Assembly (NCBI RefSeq): GCF_001428025.1
Contig: NZ_LMSC01000005.1
Coordinates: forward strand, 110,682-174,681
Length of the DNA: 64,000 nt
Source of the DNA: Phycicoccus sp. Soil748
Lineage (GTDB): Bacteria; Actinomycetota; Actinomycetes; Actinomycetales; Dermatophilaceae
Direction of reading: 5' to 3'
Positions 17,414 through 26,169 of the stretch are shown here, one piece after another (position 1 is the first letter of the stretch; every line of letters begins with the position of its first letter). The position numbers were made by a program, and so were the translations under genes. The notes beneath the pieces were generated by a model. The model ran no database searches, had not been told where the DNA came from, and saw nothing but the letters and a program-made list of their open reading frames with translations.

Positions 17414-18862
17414 GTGGCCGAGCTCAGGGACGTACGCGGGTGGTTGTCGGTGGTCGCCGACCGCGCCTGGCCGGGACGCCCGACGCGATGGGTCGACCTG
17501 CCCGTGCGGCTTCGACCGACGCTCGCGTGGGTGCTGCGGCTCACCTCGGCGGCGGTCATCGCCTGGCTCATCGCGGCCCGGCTCACCGGCATCTCCACCG
17601 ACCTCACCGCTCCGCTGACGGCGCTGCTCGTGGTCCAGGCGTCGGCCTTCTCGACGCTGCGGATGAGCGTGCTGCGGGTCGGCGCCGTGCTCACCGGGGT
17701 GCTCGTGGCCGTGGGGTTCTCCGCCCTCGCCGGGTTGTCGTGGTGGAGCCTCGGAGCCGTGATCGCCGCGTCGCTGGTGCTCGCCCGCGTGTTCCGTCTC
17801 GGTGAGCAGGCGCTCGAGGTGCCGATCAGCGCCATGCTCATCCTCGCGGTGCGCTCACCGGACGTCGCCGCCGAGGCGCGCATCGCCCTCACCCTCGTCG
17901 GCGCCGGGGTCGGGGTCGTCTTCAACCTCGTGCTGCCGTCGGCCGTGCCCAGCGGCCGGGCGGGGTCGGCCGTCCTGCGCGTCGCCTACGCCACCGCCGA
18001 CTGCCTCGACCGGGCGTCCCGCTCGATGGCGACCGAACGCCTGCGTCGCAGCGAGGTCGAGGAGTGGGCCGACGAGACCCGGAGGGTCGCCGCGCACGTC
18101 GCCGAGGCGTCGAGCGTGGTGACGCAGGTCAAGGAGGGCCGCCGGTTCAACACCCGGGCCCTGACCACGCGGGACGTCGAACCCGGCCTGCGTGAGGGGC
18201 TGGACCGGCTCGAGGCCACCGTCCTCGCGATCCGGGCCCTGTTCACGGTGATCCTCGTCGAGCTGCCGCCCGAGCACCGGGACGACCGGGACGACCGGGG
18301 CGACCGGGGCGACCGGGACGACCGGGACGACCGGGGCGACCGGGGCGACCGGGGCGACCGGGGCGACCGGGGCGACCGGGACGGGGGCGCCGGCCCCGAG
18401 GACGACGTCCTGCCCGAGGACGCGTTCGACGAGGACGCGCGGCTGGCGTTCTCGGTGGTGCTGGCGGACGTCGGCGACTGCCTGCGGGCCTACGGCCGCC
18501 TGGTGTACGCCGAGGCCGGCGGCGCGCAGGAGCGGGCCGAGGAGGCCCTCGCCGAGAGCCTGGAGATCCTGCGGGAGACCCGCGCGATCCTGACCGAGCT
18601 GCTCACGAGCCGGCCGGAGGGGCGGCTCGAGCTGTGGCTGCTGCGGGGCTCGGTGCTCGCCGCCGTGGAGCAGGTCCTGGTGCAGCTCGACCTCGAACGG
18701 CGTGCCCGCCTCCGTTCCGCGTGGCAGCGCCCGGCGCCGATCGCGGCGGTGGCCCCGCTGGTGCGTGACGCGCTGCCGCGGGCCCGCGCGCGGCGTACCG
18801 GCACCTGGTCCGGCGCCCCGGACTCCCTCTCGCCCACGAGCAGCCACCACCACCCTCGCTGA
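17414..18862 (+). CDS. FUSC/aromatic acid exporter family membrane protein with RGD/RDD repeats
   Basis: A 482-residue protein beginning at GTG 17414. The N-terminal third has six hydrophobic segments ([56 protein letters not shown] and others) typical of ArAE/FUSC-family exporters. The rest is a large cytoplasmic helical domain (AELRD start, later [17 protein letters not shown] heptads). Between about residues 289 and 323 it carries eleven tandem tripeptides, RDD or RGD, a low-complexity insertion described separately. The exported compound is unknown. The gene is divergent from udgB and convergent with the MFS gene. Confidence 0.75.
   Translation: MAELRDVRGWLSVVADRAWPGRPTRWVDLPVRLRPTLAWVLRLTSAAVIAWLIAARLTGISTDLTAPLTALLVVQASAFSTLRMSVLRVGAVLTGVLVAVGFSALAGLSWWSLGAVIAASLVLARVFRLGEQALEVPISAMLILAVRSPDVAAEARIALTLVGAGVGVVFNLVLPSAVPSGRAGSAVLRVAYATADCLDRASRSMATERLRRSEVEEWADETRRVAAHVAEASSVVTQVKEGRRFNTRALTTRDVEPGLREGLDRLEATVLAIRALFTVILVELPPEHRDDRDDRGDRGDRDDRDDRGDRGDRGDRGDRGDRDGGAGPEDDVLPEDAFDEDARLAFSVVLADVGDCLRAYGRLVYAEAGGAQERAEEALAESLEILRETRAILTELLTSRPEGRLELWLLRGSVLAAVEQVLVQLDLERRARLRSAWQRPAPIAAVAPLVRDALPRARARRTGTWSGAPDSLSPTSSHHHPR
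18278..18382 (+). repeat. In-frame 9-bp tandem repeat (11 units) encoding RDD/RGD
   Basis: Eleven consecutive 9-base units of the form CGGGACGAC or CGGGGCGAC, plus a partial unit, fill 105 bases of the FUSC-family gene. They encode four RDD and seven RGD tripeptides. Unit boundaries coincide with codons, so unit gain or loss would keep the frame. Confidence 0.95.
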
Positions 18863-18908
18863 CCCCGAACCTCGCCCCCGCCCCTGCCCCTGCCCCGGCC
18901 ATGGTGCG

Positions 18909-19005
18909 CCGAAGTCCCAGACCTCGGGCCAAATCACCCTCTGTGGCCCGAAGTCCCAGACTTCGGCGCTCAGGCCGCCGCCAGGACCCGAAGTCCCAGA
19001 CTTCG
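18909..19005. repeat. Three spaced short palindromes between convergent genes
   Basis: Three copies of a hairpin with core CGAAGTC-CCA-GACTTCG lie at 18909-18927, 18948-18966 and 18989-19005, at 39-40-base spacing. The second has perfect 8-bp arms, the third perfect 7-bp arms, and the first has one mismatch. They occupy the gap between the convergent FUSC-family (ends 18862) and MFS (ends 19010) genes and may terminate both, but there is no U-tract. Confidence 0.85.
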
Positions 19006-19009
19006 CCGC

Positions 19010-20356
19010 TCACGGAAGTGGCGCGACGGGGTCGACCTCGGGGTTGCCGACGGGCAGAGCCACGGCTGCAGGACCCGGCGCCACGAGGTTGCGCACGCCG
19101 GGGGAGGCGAGCGCGCCCAGGGTCGTGACCACCATGACGACCCCGCACACCACCAGGGCCCGGTGTGCACCGACGTGTTCCGCCGCAGGCCCGGCCAGCA
19201 CGAGCCCGAGCGGCCCGAGGAGCATCGACCCCATCGCGTCGTACGAGCTCACCCGTGACAGGGCCGCCGGCGGCACCACACGCTGCATGGTCGTCTGCCA
19301 CAGGATCCCGAACAGGTCGAAGCACAGCCCGAGCACGAACGCCGACGCCACGACCACCCACAGCGGGGCGCTGGCCCCGAGCAGGAGGTATGGCGGCGCG
19401 GCGCCCAGGGTGAGCAGCACGCCGAGCAGGATCGGGCGCCGGGGCCGCAGGCGCATGGCCACCAGCACCCCGACGATGAGGCCGACCGCCTCGCCGGTGA
19501 GGACCGCGGTCCACGCGGTGGGTCCGCCGAGCTCCTCCCGGGCCACCACGGGTCCGAGGACGAGGTGGGCGGCCTGGAACACCATGACCAGCACCGAGAA
19601 CTGCACGACCACCACCCACAGCCACTGCCGCGAGCGGAACTCGTCCCAGCCGTCCCGCAGGTCCGCCAGCGCCGAGTTCGAGCCCGCCTTCCCAGAGACA
19701 GCTCCCTCAGGGGCCCCCGACCCAGAGGCCCCCGACCTAGCCGCTGCCACGAGGGCGGGTCGCGCCGGCAGCCGCATGAGCGCCACGAGGAGACCCGAGC
19801 AGGCGAACGACGCGCTCGCGATCGCCAGCGCCCAGCCTCCGCCGACGCCGGCCACGACGATCCCGCCCGCGACCAGCCCCGCCACCCTGGCGATGTTGGT
19901 GCCGAGGGCGAGCACGGCGTTGCCCTGCTGGAGGTGCTCCGGCGGCACGACCTCAGGGACGATGCCGGTCAGCGCGGGCCACACCGTGGCGGTGGCGGTG
20001 CCGGACACGACGGCGGCGGCGGCCAGCCCCCAGAGGGGCGCGTGCTCCGTACCCACCATCACGGCGAGCGCCGCGTGGGCGAGGGCGTTGACCCACTCGG
20101 CGACCTGCAGGACGCGGTGGCGCGGGTAGCGGTCGGCCACGACGCCACCCACCAGGATGAACAGGACGACTGCGATGGACTCGGCGGCGAGGACGGTGGA
20201 CAGCGTCGTCGGGGTGGCCCCTGGCAGGTCGAGGATGCCGAACGCGAGGGCCACGGGGGCGAAGGCCACGGCCAGCATCGACAGCGTCCGGGCACTGACC
20301 AGCAGCGCGAACTGGCGCTCGCGCAACAGGTCCCGGACGGGCGTCTGGTCGGCCAC
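19010..20356 (-). CDS. MFS transporter
   Basis: A 448-residue, about 12-helix major facilitator with no recognisable accessory domain. The first helices lie around FALLVSARTLSMLAVAFAPVAL. The loop between helices 2 and 3 carries the MFS motif A-like sequence GGVVADRYPRHRVLQ (about residues 73-87). A charged cytoplasmic loop (residues about 200-225, Ala/Ser/Gly rich, GASGSGAPEGAVSGKAG) separates the two halves. It resembles the enterobactin-exporter-like or macrolide-efflux (MefA-like) group, but the substrate cannot be assigned. Only about 48 bases separate it from the GNAT gene upstream on the same strand. Confidence 0.85.
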   Translation of the reverse strand: MADQTPVRDLLRERQFALLVSARTLSMLAVAFAPVALAFGILDLPGATPTTLSTVLAAESIAVVLFILVGGVVADRYPRHRVLQVAEWVNALAHAALAVMVGTEHAPLWGLAAAAVVSGTATATVWPALTGIVPEVVPPEHLQQGNAVLALGTNIARVAGLVAGGIVVAGVGGGWALAIASASFACSGLLVALMRLPARPALVAAARSGASGSGAPEGAVSGKAGSNSALADLRDGWDEFRSRQWLWVVVVQFSVLVMVFQAAHLVLGPVVAREELGGPTAWTAVLTGEAVGLIVGVLVAMRLRPRRPILLGVLLTLGAAPPYLLLGASAPLWVVVASAFVLGLCFDLFGILWQTTMQRVVPPAALSRVSSYDAMGSMLLGPLGLVLAGPAAEHVGAHRALVVCGVVMVVTTLGALASPGVRNLVAPGPAAVALPVGNPEVDPVAPLP

Positions 20357-20404
20357 GTCCTCACGCTACGCGGCGTGGCAACCGTGTTTTCGTGACTTCG
20401 AGGC

Positions 20405-20971
20405 TCAGCCCGGACGGGTCGGGAGCCAGTAGCGGCGGACACCTCCACGGCTGTCCTCGTACTCGCCGCGGTTGGCCTCGATCACTGCCCGCGACCCGGC
20501 GTTCTCCTCCAAGCAGGTGAGGAGCACCCGGGGGCCGTCCACGACGCCGTGGGCCAGCACGAGAGCCTGCGCGAGGGCGCGCGTCGCGTGCCCGTGCCGA
20601 CGGGCGGTGGGCCGCACGCTGTACCCGATGTGGCCACCCTCCTCGATCAGCCGCTCGGTCAGCCGGTGCCTGATCGCCAGCGACCCCACGTACTCGTCGC
20701 CGTCCACCATCCACAGGAAGGTCACCGGGGTCCAGCCGCGCCGGCGCGGCGCGTCCTCGTCGCAGGCGCGCCGCCGCTGCGCCACGAACCGCGCGAACTC
20801 CCCGCGGTCGCGCAGGTCGTCCCGGGTGAACGCGAACCCCGCGTAGCCGTCCTCCGGCTCCTGGACCCAGTCGCCGTCGCCGTCACGCTGCTCCCCGGAG
20901 GCGAGGAACTCGTCCGTCGCCGCCAGGTAGGAGTCCTGGTGACGCACGTGCGGAGGGACGAGATGGGTCAT
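20405..20971 (-). CDS. GNAT family N-acetyltransferase (paralogue of 15939-16508)
   Basis: A 188-residue protein with the same layout as the GNAT at 15939-16508: an N-terminal HVRHQDSYLAATDEFLASGE helix, a middle WMVDGDEYVGSLAIRHRLTE, motif A in IGYSVRPTARRHGHATRALA, and a C-terminal RRYWL. The substrate is unknown. It is divergent from pcrA with only 45 bases between starts, and lies just upstream of the MFS gene in the same orientation. Confidence 0.85.
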   Translation of the reverse strand: MTHLVPPHVRHQDSYLAATDEFLASGEQRDGDGDWVQEPEDGYAGFAFTRDDLRDRGEFARFVAQRRRACDEDAPRRRGWTPVTFLWMVDGDEYVGSLAIRHRLTERLIEEGGHIGYSVRPTARRHGHATRALAQALVLAHGVVDGPRVLLTCLEENAGSRAVIEANRGEYEDSRGGVRRYWLPTRPG

Positions 20972-21001
20972 GCGGCGACGCTACCTGTCGGCCGCGGCAC
21001 G

Positions 21002-21007
21002 TAGGCT
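21002..21007 (+). promoter_or_regulatory. Putative -10 element for pcrA (TAGGCT)
   Basis: TAGGCT lies ten bases before the pcrA ATG at 21017, with GGAGG in between. The transcript would therefore have a very short leader. The element sits in the 45-base divergent gap with the GNAT gene. Confidence 0.4.
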
Positions 21008-21016
21008 GGAGGCAAC

Positions 21017-23461
21017 ATGAGCACGCTGTTCGACGACCTGCCCTTCGACGGTTCACCGTCTCCCGACTCCCGACCCTCGGCAGCCGCCGCGCGGGCGACC
21101 GCTGTGGACGAGCGTGGCGTCCCCACGTGGGCGCAGGCCGCCGCTGAGGGCCACGGCCCCGACGGCGGGTCCGGTGGCCACGCCGACCCTGAGGCGCTGC
21201 TCGAGGGGCTCAACACCCAGCAGCGCGAGGCCGTCCTGCACGAGGGGTCGCCGCTGCTCATCGTCGCCGGTGCAGGCTCGGGCAAGACCCGCGTGCTCAC
21301 CAACCGCATCGCCTACCTCCTCGCCGCCCGTGGCGTGCAGCCCGGTCAGGTGCTGGCCATCACGTTCACCAACAAGGCCGCCGCCGAGATGCGCGAGCGC
21401 GTCGCAGCCCTGGTGGGGCCGCGCGCTAAGGCCATGTGGGTGATGACGTTCCACTCCGCGTGCGTGCGGATCCTGCGCCGCGAGGCCGGCAAGGTGGGGC
21501 TGAAGTCGACGTTCTCCATCTACGACGCCGCCGACAGCCAGCGGCTCATGGCGATGGTCATGCGCGACCTCGACCTCGACCCCAAGCGCTACCCGCCGCG
21601 GTCGTTCAGCCACCAGGTGTCCAACCTGAAGAACGAGCTGGTCGACGAGGAGACGTTCGCCTCCCGAGTCGCGGAGGGCACCCATCAGGAGCGGATGCTC
21701 GCCGAGGCCTACACCGGCTACCAGCGACGCCTGCGCCAGGCCAACGCCCTCGACTTCGACGACCTCATCATGACCACGGTCAACATCCTCCAGGCGTTCC
21801 CCGACGTCGCCGAGCACTACCGGCGCCGGTTCCGCCACGTGCTCGTCGACGAGTACCAGGACACCAACCACGCGCAGTACCAGCTCGTGCGTGAGCTGGT
21901 CGGTGGGGCAGCGGGCTCGGCCGGTATGCCGGTCGGTGACGGCCCCGAGGTGCCGCCCGCCGAACTCGTGGTGGTCGGCGACGCCGACCAGTCCATCTAC
22001 GCCTTCCGTGGCGCGACGATCCGCAACATCGTGGAGTTCGAGGAGGACTACCCCGACGCGCGGACCATCCTGCTCGAGCAGAACTACCGCTCGACCCAGA
22101 CGATCCTGCAGGCGGCCAACTCGGTCATCGCCAAGAACCCCGAGCGACGCAAGAAGAACCTGTGGACCGACAGCGGTGACGGCTCGCTCATCGTGGGCTA
22201 CGTCGGCGACAACGAGCACGACGAGGCCGCGTTCGTCGCCAAGACGATCGACGAGCTCGGCGACACCGCGGGCGTGAAACCCAAGGACGTCGCGGTCTTC
22301 TACCGCACCAACGCCCAGTCACGTGCGCTCGAAGAGGTGTTCGTGCGGGTCGGGTTGCCCTACAAGGTGGTTGGCGGCACGCGGTTCTACGAGCGTCGCG
22401 AGGTCAAGGACGCCCTGGCCTACCTGCGCGTCATCTCCAACCCCACCGACACGGTCAACCTGCGGCGCATCCTCAACGTGCCCAAGCGCGGCATCGGCGA
22501 CCGGGCCGAGGCCTGCGTCGCGGCCCTCGCCGAGCGCGAGCGCATCCCGTTCGTCGCGGCCCTGGGCCGTCCTGAGGACGCCCCTGGCATCGCCACCCGC
22601 TCGGTCGCGGCCATCAAGGGGTTCACCGGCCTGCTCGAGGAGCTCGGCCGGGTGCACGAGGACGACGAGCAGGGTGTCGGCGCGCTGCTCGAGGCGGTCA
22701 TCGAGAAGTCCGGCTACCTCGCCGAGCTGCGCGCGTCGCACGACCCGCAGGACGAGACCCGCATCGAGAACCTCGCCGAGCTCGTGGCCGTCGCGCAGGA
22801 GTTCGACGAGACCCGCGCGGAGACCGGTGAGGTGGCCTCGCTCGAGGACTTCCTCGAGCAGGTGTCGCTGGTCGCCGACGCCGACGAGATCCCCGACGGC
22901 GAGGAGGCGGAGGACCTCGGCGTCGTGACGCTGATGACGCTGCACACCGCCAAGGGCCTCGAGTTCCCGGTCGTGTTCCTCACCGGCCTCGAGGACGGCA
23001 CGTTCCCGCACCTGCGCTCCCTCGGCGACCCCAAGGAGCTGGAGGAGGAGCGCCGGCTCGCGTACGTCGGCATCACCCGGGCCCGCGAGCGGCTCCACCT
23101 GTCGCGGGCCGCGGTCCGCTCGGCGTGGGGTGCGCCGCAGTACAACCCGGCCAGCCGGTTCCTCGACGAGATCCCTGGCCACCTGGTCGACTGGCAGCGT
23201 GCCGAGGCCGCCAACAGCTTCCGGCGCTCATCGACTCCTGCGGTCGCCCGCCTGGCCCAGCGCCCCGGCGTCCGGTCGCCCGGCAACCGGCCGCTCATCT
23301 CCCTGCACGCCGGCGACAAGGTCACCCACGACAGCTACGGCATGGGCACGGTCGTCAAGACCGAGGGCGAGGGCGACAAGACGCAGGCGCACGTCGACTT
23401 CGGCGGCGACACCGGCGTCAAGCGGTTCCTGTTGCGCTACGCCCCCCTCGAGAAGCTCTAG
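21017..23461 (+). CDS. pcrA: ATP-dependent DNA helicase PcrA/UvrD
   Basis: An 814-residue SF1A helicase of normal length. Walker A is AGAGSGKTRVLTNRI (about residues 84-98), motif Ia ITFTNKAAAEMRERV, Walker B VDEYQDTNHAQYQ, motif III GDADQSIYAFRGA, motif IV QNYRSTQTIL, motif V LMTLHTAKGLEFPVVFLTGL and motif VI VGITRARERL. The C-terminal region ends with a tudor-like domain (HDSYGMGTVVKTEGEGDKTQ) as in PcrA. About 65 Ala/Pro-rich residues precede the helicase core. It acts in nucleotide-excision and recombination repair and replication-fork processing. ATG 21017 is supported by GGAGG about seven bases upstream. Confidence 0.96.
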   Translation: MSTLFDDLPFDGSPSPDSRPSAAAARATAVDERGVPTWAQAAAEGHGPDGGSGGHADPEALLEGLNTQQREAVLHEGSPLLIVAGAGSGKTRVLTNRIAYLLAARGVQPGQVLAITFTNKAAAEMRERVAALVGPRAKAMWVMTFHSACVRILRREAGKVGLKSTFSIYDAADSQRLMAMVMRDLDLDPKRYPPRSFSHQVSNLKNELVDEETFASRVAEGTHQERMLAEAYTGYQRRLRQANALDFDDLIMTTVNILQAFPDVAEHYRRRFRHVLVDEYQDTNHAQYQLVRELVGGAAGSAGMPVGDGPEVPPAELVVVGDADQSIYAFRGATIRNIVEFEEDYPDARTILLEQNYRSTQTILQAANSVIAKNPERRKKNLWTDSGDGSLIVGYVGDNEHDEAAFVAKTIDELGDTAGVKPKDVAVFYRTNAQSRALEEVFVRVGLPYKVVGGTRFYERREVKDALAYLRVISNPTDTVNLRRILNVPKRGIGDRAEACVAALAERERIPFVAALGRPEDAPGIATRSVAAIKGFTGLLEELGRVHEDDEQGVGALLEAVIEKSGYLAELRASHDPQDETRIENLAELVAVAQEFDETRAETGEVASLEDFLEQVSLVADADEIPDGEEAEDLGVVTLMTLHTAKGLEFPVVFLTGLEDGTFPHLRSLGDPKELEEERRLAYVGITRARERLHLSRAAVRSAWGAPQYNPASRFLDEIPGHLVDWQRAEAANSFRRSSTPAVARLAQRPGVRSPGNRPLISLHAGDKVTHDSYGMGTVVKTEGEGDKTQAHVDFGGDTGVKRFLLRYAPLEKL

Positions 23462-23486
23462 CCGCCCAGACGGCTCGGCAGACGCG

Positions 23487-23522
23487 AGAGGCGCCCCCGC
23501 GGAAGTCCGCGGGGGCGCCTCT
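23487..23522. terminator. Bidirectional hairpin between pcrA and the M23 peptidase
   Basis: A perfect 17-bp stem (arms 23487-23503 and 23506-23522, AGAGGCGCCCCCGCGGA and its complement) with a two-base loop follows the pcrA stop by 25 bases. It lies before the stop of the convergent M23 gene, so it probably ends both transcripts. Confidence 0.85.
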
Positions 23523-23538
23523 GTCGTTGGCGCGGGGC

Positions 23539-24348
23539 CTACTGCAGGCCGTGGTCGCGCAGCCAGGGGGCGGGGTCGATTGCCGCGCCACCGTTGGGGT
23601 GGATCTCGAGGTGCAGGTGGGGGCCGGTGGAGTGCCCGGTGTTGCCGGACGCGCCGACGAGGTCGCCGGGGGCCACCTTGTCGCCCACCGAGACGCCGAT
23701 GCTGCTCATGTGGCCGAACACGGAGACGGTGCCGTCCCAGTACTCGATCTCGACCTTGTTGCCGTAGCCGCCCTGCCAGCCGGCGAAGACGACCCTGCCG
23801 GTGGACATAGCGTGCAGCGGGGTGCCGACGGGAGTGCCGAAGTCGTCGCCCTGGTGCATGCGGCCCCAGCGCCAGCCGTAGCCGGAGGTGAAGACCGCGC
23901 CCTTGATCGGCATGATCCAGCCCTCGCGCGACTTGCGCTCGGCCTCGGCCCTCTTGACGGCGGCGGCCGCGGAGCGTCGCTTGGCGACGGCCCGGCGCTC
24001 GGCGTCACGCGCGATCCGGGCGACCTCGGCCCTGCGCTGCGTCTCGAGCACCTGCGCGGCGACGGCGCTGCTCTGGGCCTCGCGCTGCTGCACGGACTCG
24101 GTGTGGTCGAACTCCGCGAGCGCGGCGCTGCGCGCCTGCATCGTCGTGCTGTTGCCGGTGAGGGCAGCGTGCGCGGGGCTGGACTCGGCCACGGTGGCGC
24201 CGGTGGCGGTGACGACCAGTGCAGCCGCTGCCGCGCTGGGGAGGACGAACCCGCCGCGGAAGCCTGCGGGGAGGCGGGGTCCGCGCCGGGGCGCCCGGTG
24301 GCGGCCCGGGGCGCGGTGACGGCCCGAGTACGTGGGGGAGGAGCTCAC
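23539..24348 (-). CDS. M23 family metallopeptidase (secreted cell-wall endopeptidase)
   Basis: A 269-residue protein with a basic N-terminal stretch, a hydrophobic segment (FVLPSAAAAALVVTATGATV) serving as signal or anchor, and then a helical, coiled-coil-like region of about 80 residues (AQVLETQRRAEVARIARDAE). The C-terminal M23 LytM domain has the zinc ligands in RMHQGDDFGTPVGTPL and GPHLHLEIHPNGG, so it should be active against peptide cross-bridges in peptidoglycan. Start GTG 24348 has GAAGG ten bases upstream; in-frame GTG codons at 24375 and 24384 are alternatives. A TTGGAT/TACCCT-like pair upstream (about 24385-24415) could be its promoter. Confidence 0.85.
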   Translation of the reverse strand: MSSSPTYSGRHRAPGRHRAPRRGPRLPAGFRGGFVLPSAAAAALVVTATGATVAESSPAHAALTGNSTTMQARSAALAEFDHTESVQQREAQSSAVAAQVLETQRRAEVARIARDAERRAVAKRRSAAAAVKRAEAERKSREGWIMPIKGAVFTSGYGWRWGRMHQGDDFGTPVGTPLHAMSTGRVVFAGWQGGYGNKVEIEYWDGTVSVFGHMSSIGVSVGDKVAPGDLVGASGNTGHSTGPHLHLEIHPNGGAAIDPAPWLRDHGLQ

Positions 24349-24515
24349 AGAGAGGTGACCTTCGTGCGGGGACACGGAAGCCACGAGGGTAGCGTGACCA
24401 GTTCGTTATCCAAAATGCGCTTTGTGGATGAGGCGGCTAACATCCGCGCGCGTCGCGCTGACCTGCACGGATGCCACGACGGCGTGGTGGCGGACCTGGG
24501 GAGCAGGAAGGCCGG

Positions 24516-25556
24516 TCAGCCGCCTCGGCGAGGCAGCTCGGTGACGCCGGGGGTGACGGTGTGGCCCTCGGAGTCGAGGTGGGCCAGCGTCGTGGAGATG
24601 CCGTGCACCACGCTGCCGATGATGGGCAGCGACATGTGGCCGACGCCGTGCAGGTCGATGTTGCGCACGCTCAGGTCGGGGTGGGTCAGGGCCGCGTTGC
24701 GCTGGGGGAAGACCATCTGGTCCAGGTCCGACCAGTACACGACGAAACGGGTGCGGCACTGGGGGACCGGCTGCTCGAGCTCGCGCATGAGCCCGCTGCC
24801 GGGGCGCAGCTGCCGGGTGAGCTGGTTGTGCCAGCCGTATGCCGTGTAGGTGCCGTGGTGGGGGGTGCCCAGGGTGACGAGCGTGTGCACCCGGGCGTCC
24901 CCGCCGAGGCGGGTCACGTAGTAGCGCGCGATGAGGCCGCCCATGGAGTGGCCGACGACGTGGATGCGCTCGTACCCGGTCTCCGCGACGAGGGCCTCGA
25001 CCTCCTCGGCGAGCCGGACCGCGGCGACGCGGACGTCGGCGGTGAAGGGGGAGTAGTTCATGCTCGTCACGCGCCCGAAGCCCCGGCGCCGGAGTCCGTG
25101 GCGCAGGAGGGTGAAGATCGAGCGGTTGTCGACCATGCCGTGCACCAGCAGGATCGGCGTGCCGGCCGCCTCGACGTCGGACACCACGAGGCCGCGCTGG
25201 GTGGGCGGCAGGTGCTCCACGCGGTACTCGAGGTGGCTGTCGCGTCCGTGGCGCCCGAACGCGCCCCACGGGTAGAGGGCGAGGTGGGTCGTCAGCCACG
25301 CGGCCTCGACGGCGGCGCCCACGAGCCCGGTCGGCGTGGCCAGGGCCTTCGCCGCACCTCCGACCACGTCCTGGGCGGCGGCTGCTGCGGCAGTCGTGGC
25401 AGCGGCGACGTGGCCCGCAGCCCGCCCGACCGCCGTCGTCGCGGCAGACCGCAGGGCGGCGGGGCCGGAGCTGGGTGCCGAGGCGCGCGCGGAGGCACCC
25501 GACGTGGGCCGCTTCGGTGCGGCTGGTCGGCGCGAGGGCGTGACGCTCTGCGACAT
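24516..25556 (-). CDS. Alpha/beta hydrolase (triacylglycerol lipase-like)
   Basis: A 346-residue alpha/beta hydrolase. The oxyanion-side HG motif is in TPILLVHGMVDNRSIFTLL and the nucleophile in HVVGHSMGGLIARYYVTRLG (serine about residue 202), as in EstB-like lipases; the terminal His is in LHGVGHMSLP. About 80 residues before the catalytic domain are rich in Ala, Ser, Pro and Arg and include a helix AAGHVAAATTAAAAAAQDVV. No signal peptidase site is evident, so cellular location is uncertain. A 104-base gap separates its start from the B12-binding gene. Confidence 0.8.
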   Translation of the reverse strand: MSQSVTPSRRPAAPKRPTSGASARASAPSSGPAALRSAATTAVGRAAGHVAAATTAAAAAAQDVVGGAAKALATPTGLVGAAVEAAWLTTHLALYPWGAFGRHGRDSHLEYRVEHLPPTQRGLVVSDVEAAGTPILLVHGMVDNRSIFTLLRHGLRRRGFGRVTSMNYSPFTADVRVAAVRLAEEVEALVAETGYERIHVVGHSMGGLIARYYVTRLGGDARVHTLVTLGTPHHGTYTAYGWHNQLTRQLRPGSGLMRELEQPVPQCRTRFVVYWSDLDQMVFPQRNAALTHPDLSVRNIDLHGVGHMSLPIIGSVVHGISTTLAHLDSEGHTVTPGVTELPRRGG

Positions 25557-25648
25557 GACCTTCCGAACCTAGTGCAGCACTTCGGTCCGCGCGCGCTCAC
25601 CGCGCGCACGTCTGCGCACGCGGTGTCGGGATGTGTCCACGGAGTGGA

Positions 25649-25654
25649 TAGTCT
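25649..25654 (+). promoter_or_regulatory. Putative -10 element (TAGTCT)
   Basis: TAGTCT ends six bases before the ATG at 25661, suggesting a leaderless or near-leaderless message for the B12-binding protein. The same hexamer stands before sucC. Confidence 0.4.
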
Positions 25655-25660
25655 GCGCCC

Positions 25661-26062
25661 ATGACTAGCTCACCGTTGCGCGTGGTCGTGGCCAAGCCGG
25701 GGCTCGACGGACACGACCGAGGCGCCAAGGTCGTCGCCCGCGCCCTGCGCGACGCCGGCATGGAGGTCGTCTACACCGGCCTGCACCAGACCCCCGAGCA
25801 GATCGTCGAGGCGGCCATCCAGGAGGACGCCGACGCCGTCGGCCTCTCGGTCCTGTCGGGCGCCCACATGACGCTCTTCGCGAAGGTGATGGAGCTGCTC
25901 GAGCAGCGCGACGCCTCCGACATCGTCGTCTTCGGCGGCGGCATCATCCCCGACGGCGACATCCCCGAGCTGACCCGGCTCGGCGTCGCCAAGGTCTTCA
26001 CCCCCGGAGCCACGACGACCGAGATCGTCGAGTGGGTCCGGGCGAACGTCACCCAGCAGTAG
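25661..26062 (+). CDS. Stand-alone cobalamin-binding protein (methylmalonyl-CoA mutase C-terminal-like)
   Basis: A 133-residue protein consisting only of the cobalamin-binding Rossmann domain. The B12 signature [18 protein letters not shown] (residues 15-32) supplies the lower axial His ligand, followed by [20 protein letters not shown] and [12 protein letters not shown]. Free-standing domains of this kind are small subunits of acyl-CoA mutases such as isobutyryl- or ethylmalonyl-CoA mutase. No large mutase subunit or MeaB chaperone lies in the window, so its partner is encoded elsewhere. A hairpin at 26084 follows its stop. Confidence 0.85.
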   Translation: MTSSPLRVVVAKPGLDGHDRGAKVVARALRDAGMEVVYTGLHQTPEQIVEAAIQEDADAVGLSVLSGAHMTLFAKVMELLEQRDASDIVVFGGGIIPDGDIPELTRLGVAKVFTPGATTTEIVEWVRANVTQQ

Positions 26063-26083
26063 CCTCTCGCCCGACTCCTCGCG

Positions 26084-26129
26084 TTTGGGGGCCAGAAGGT
26101 GACGTACAGATCACCTTCTGGCCCCCAAA
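26084..26129. repeat. 46-nt perfect hairpin, copy 1 of a dispersed family
   Basis: Two perfectly complementary 19-base arms (26084-26102 and 26111-26129) flank an 8-base loop. The left arm is TTTGGGGGCCAGAAGGTGA. The element lies between the convergent B12-binding and CocE-type genes, so it may act as a bidirectional terminator. A second element with identical dimensions and related sequence is at 46738-46783. Confidence 0.95.
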
Positions 26130-26169
26130 TGCGCTGGTGCGTCGACGAACGACGCAGGCCGCGGTGCCC

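Noticed and set aside
24349..24515. A cyclic di-AMP (ydaO-type) riboswitch before the M23 peptidase gene
   Set aside because: Wall-hydrolase genes in actinobacteria often have one, but the conserved stem and loop sequences were not found here or before the other secreted genes.
26084..26129. The 46-nt hairpin as the end of an insertion sequence
   Set aside because: No transposase or target duplication is next to it or to its second copy at 46738, so it is recorded as a dispersed palindrome only.
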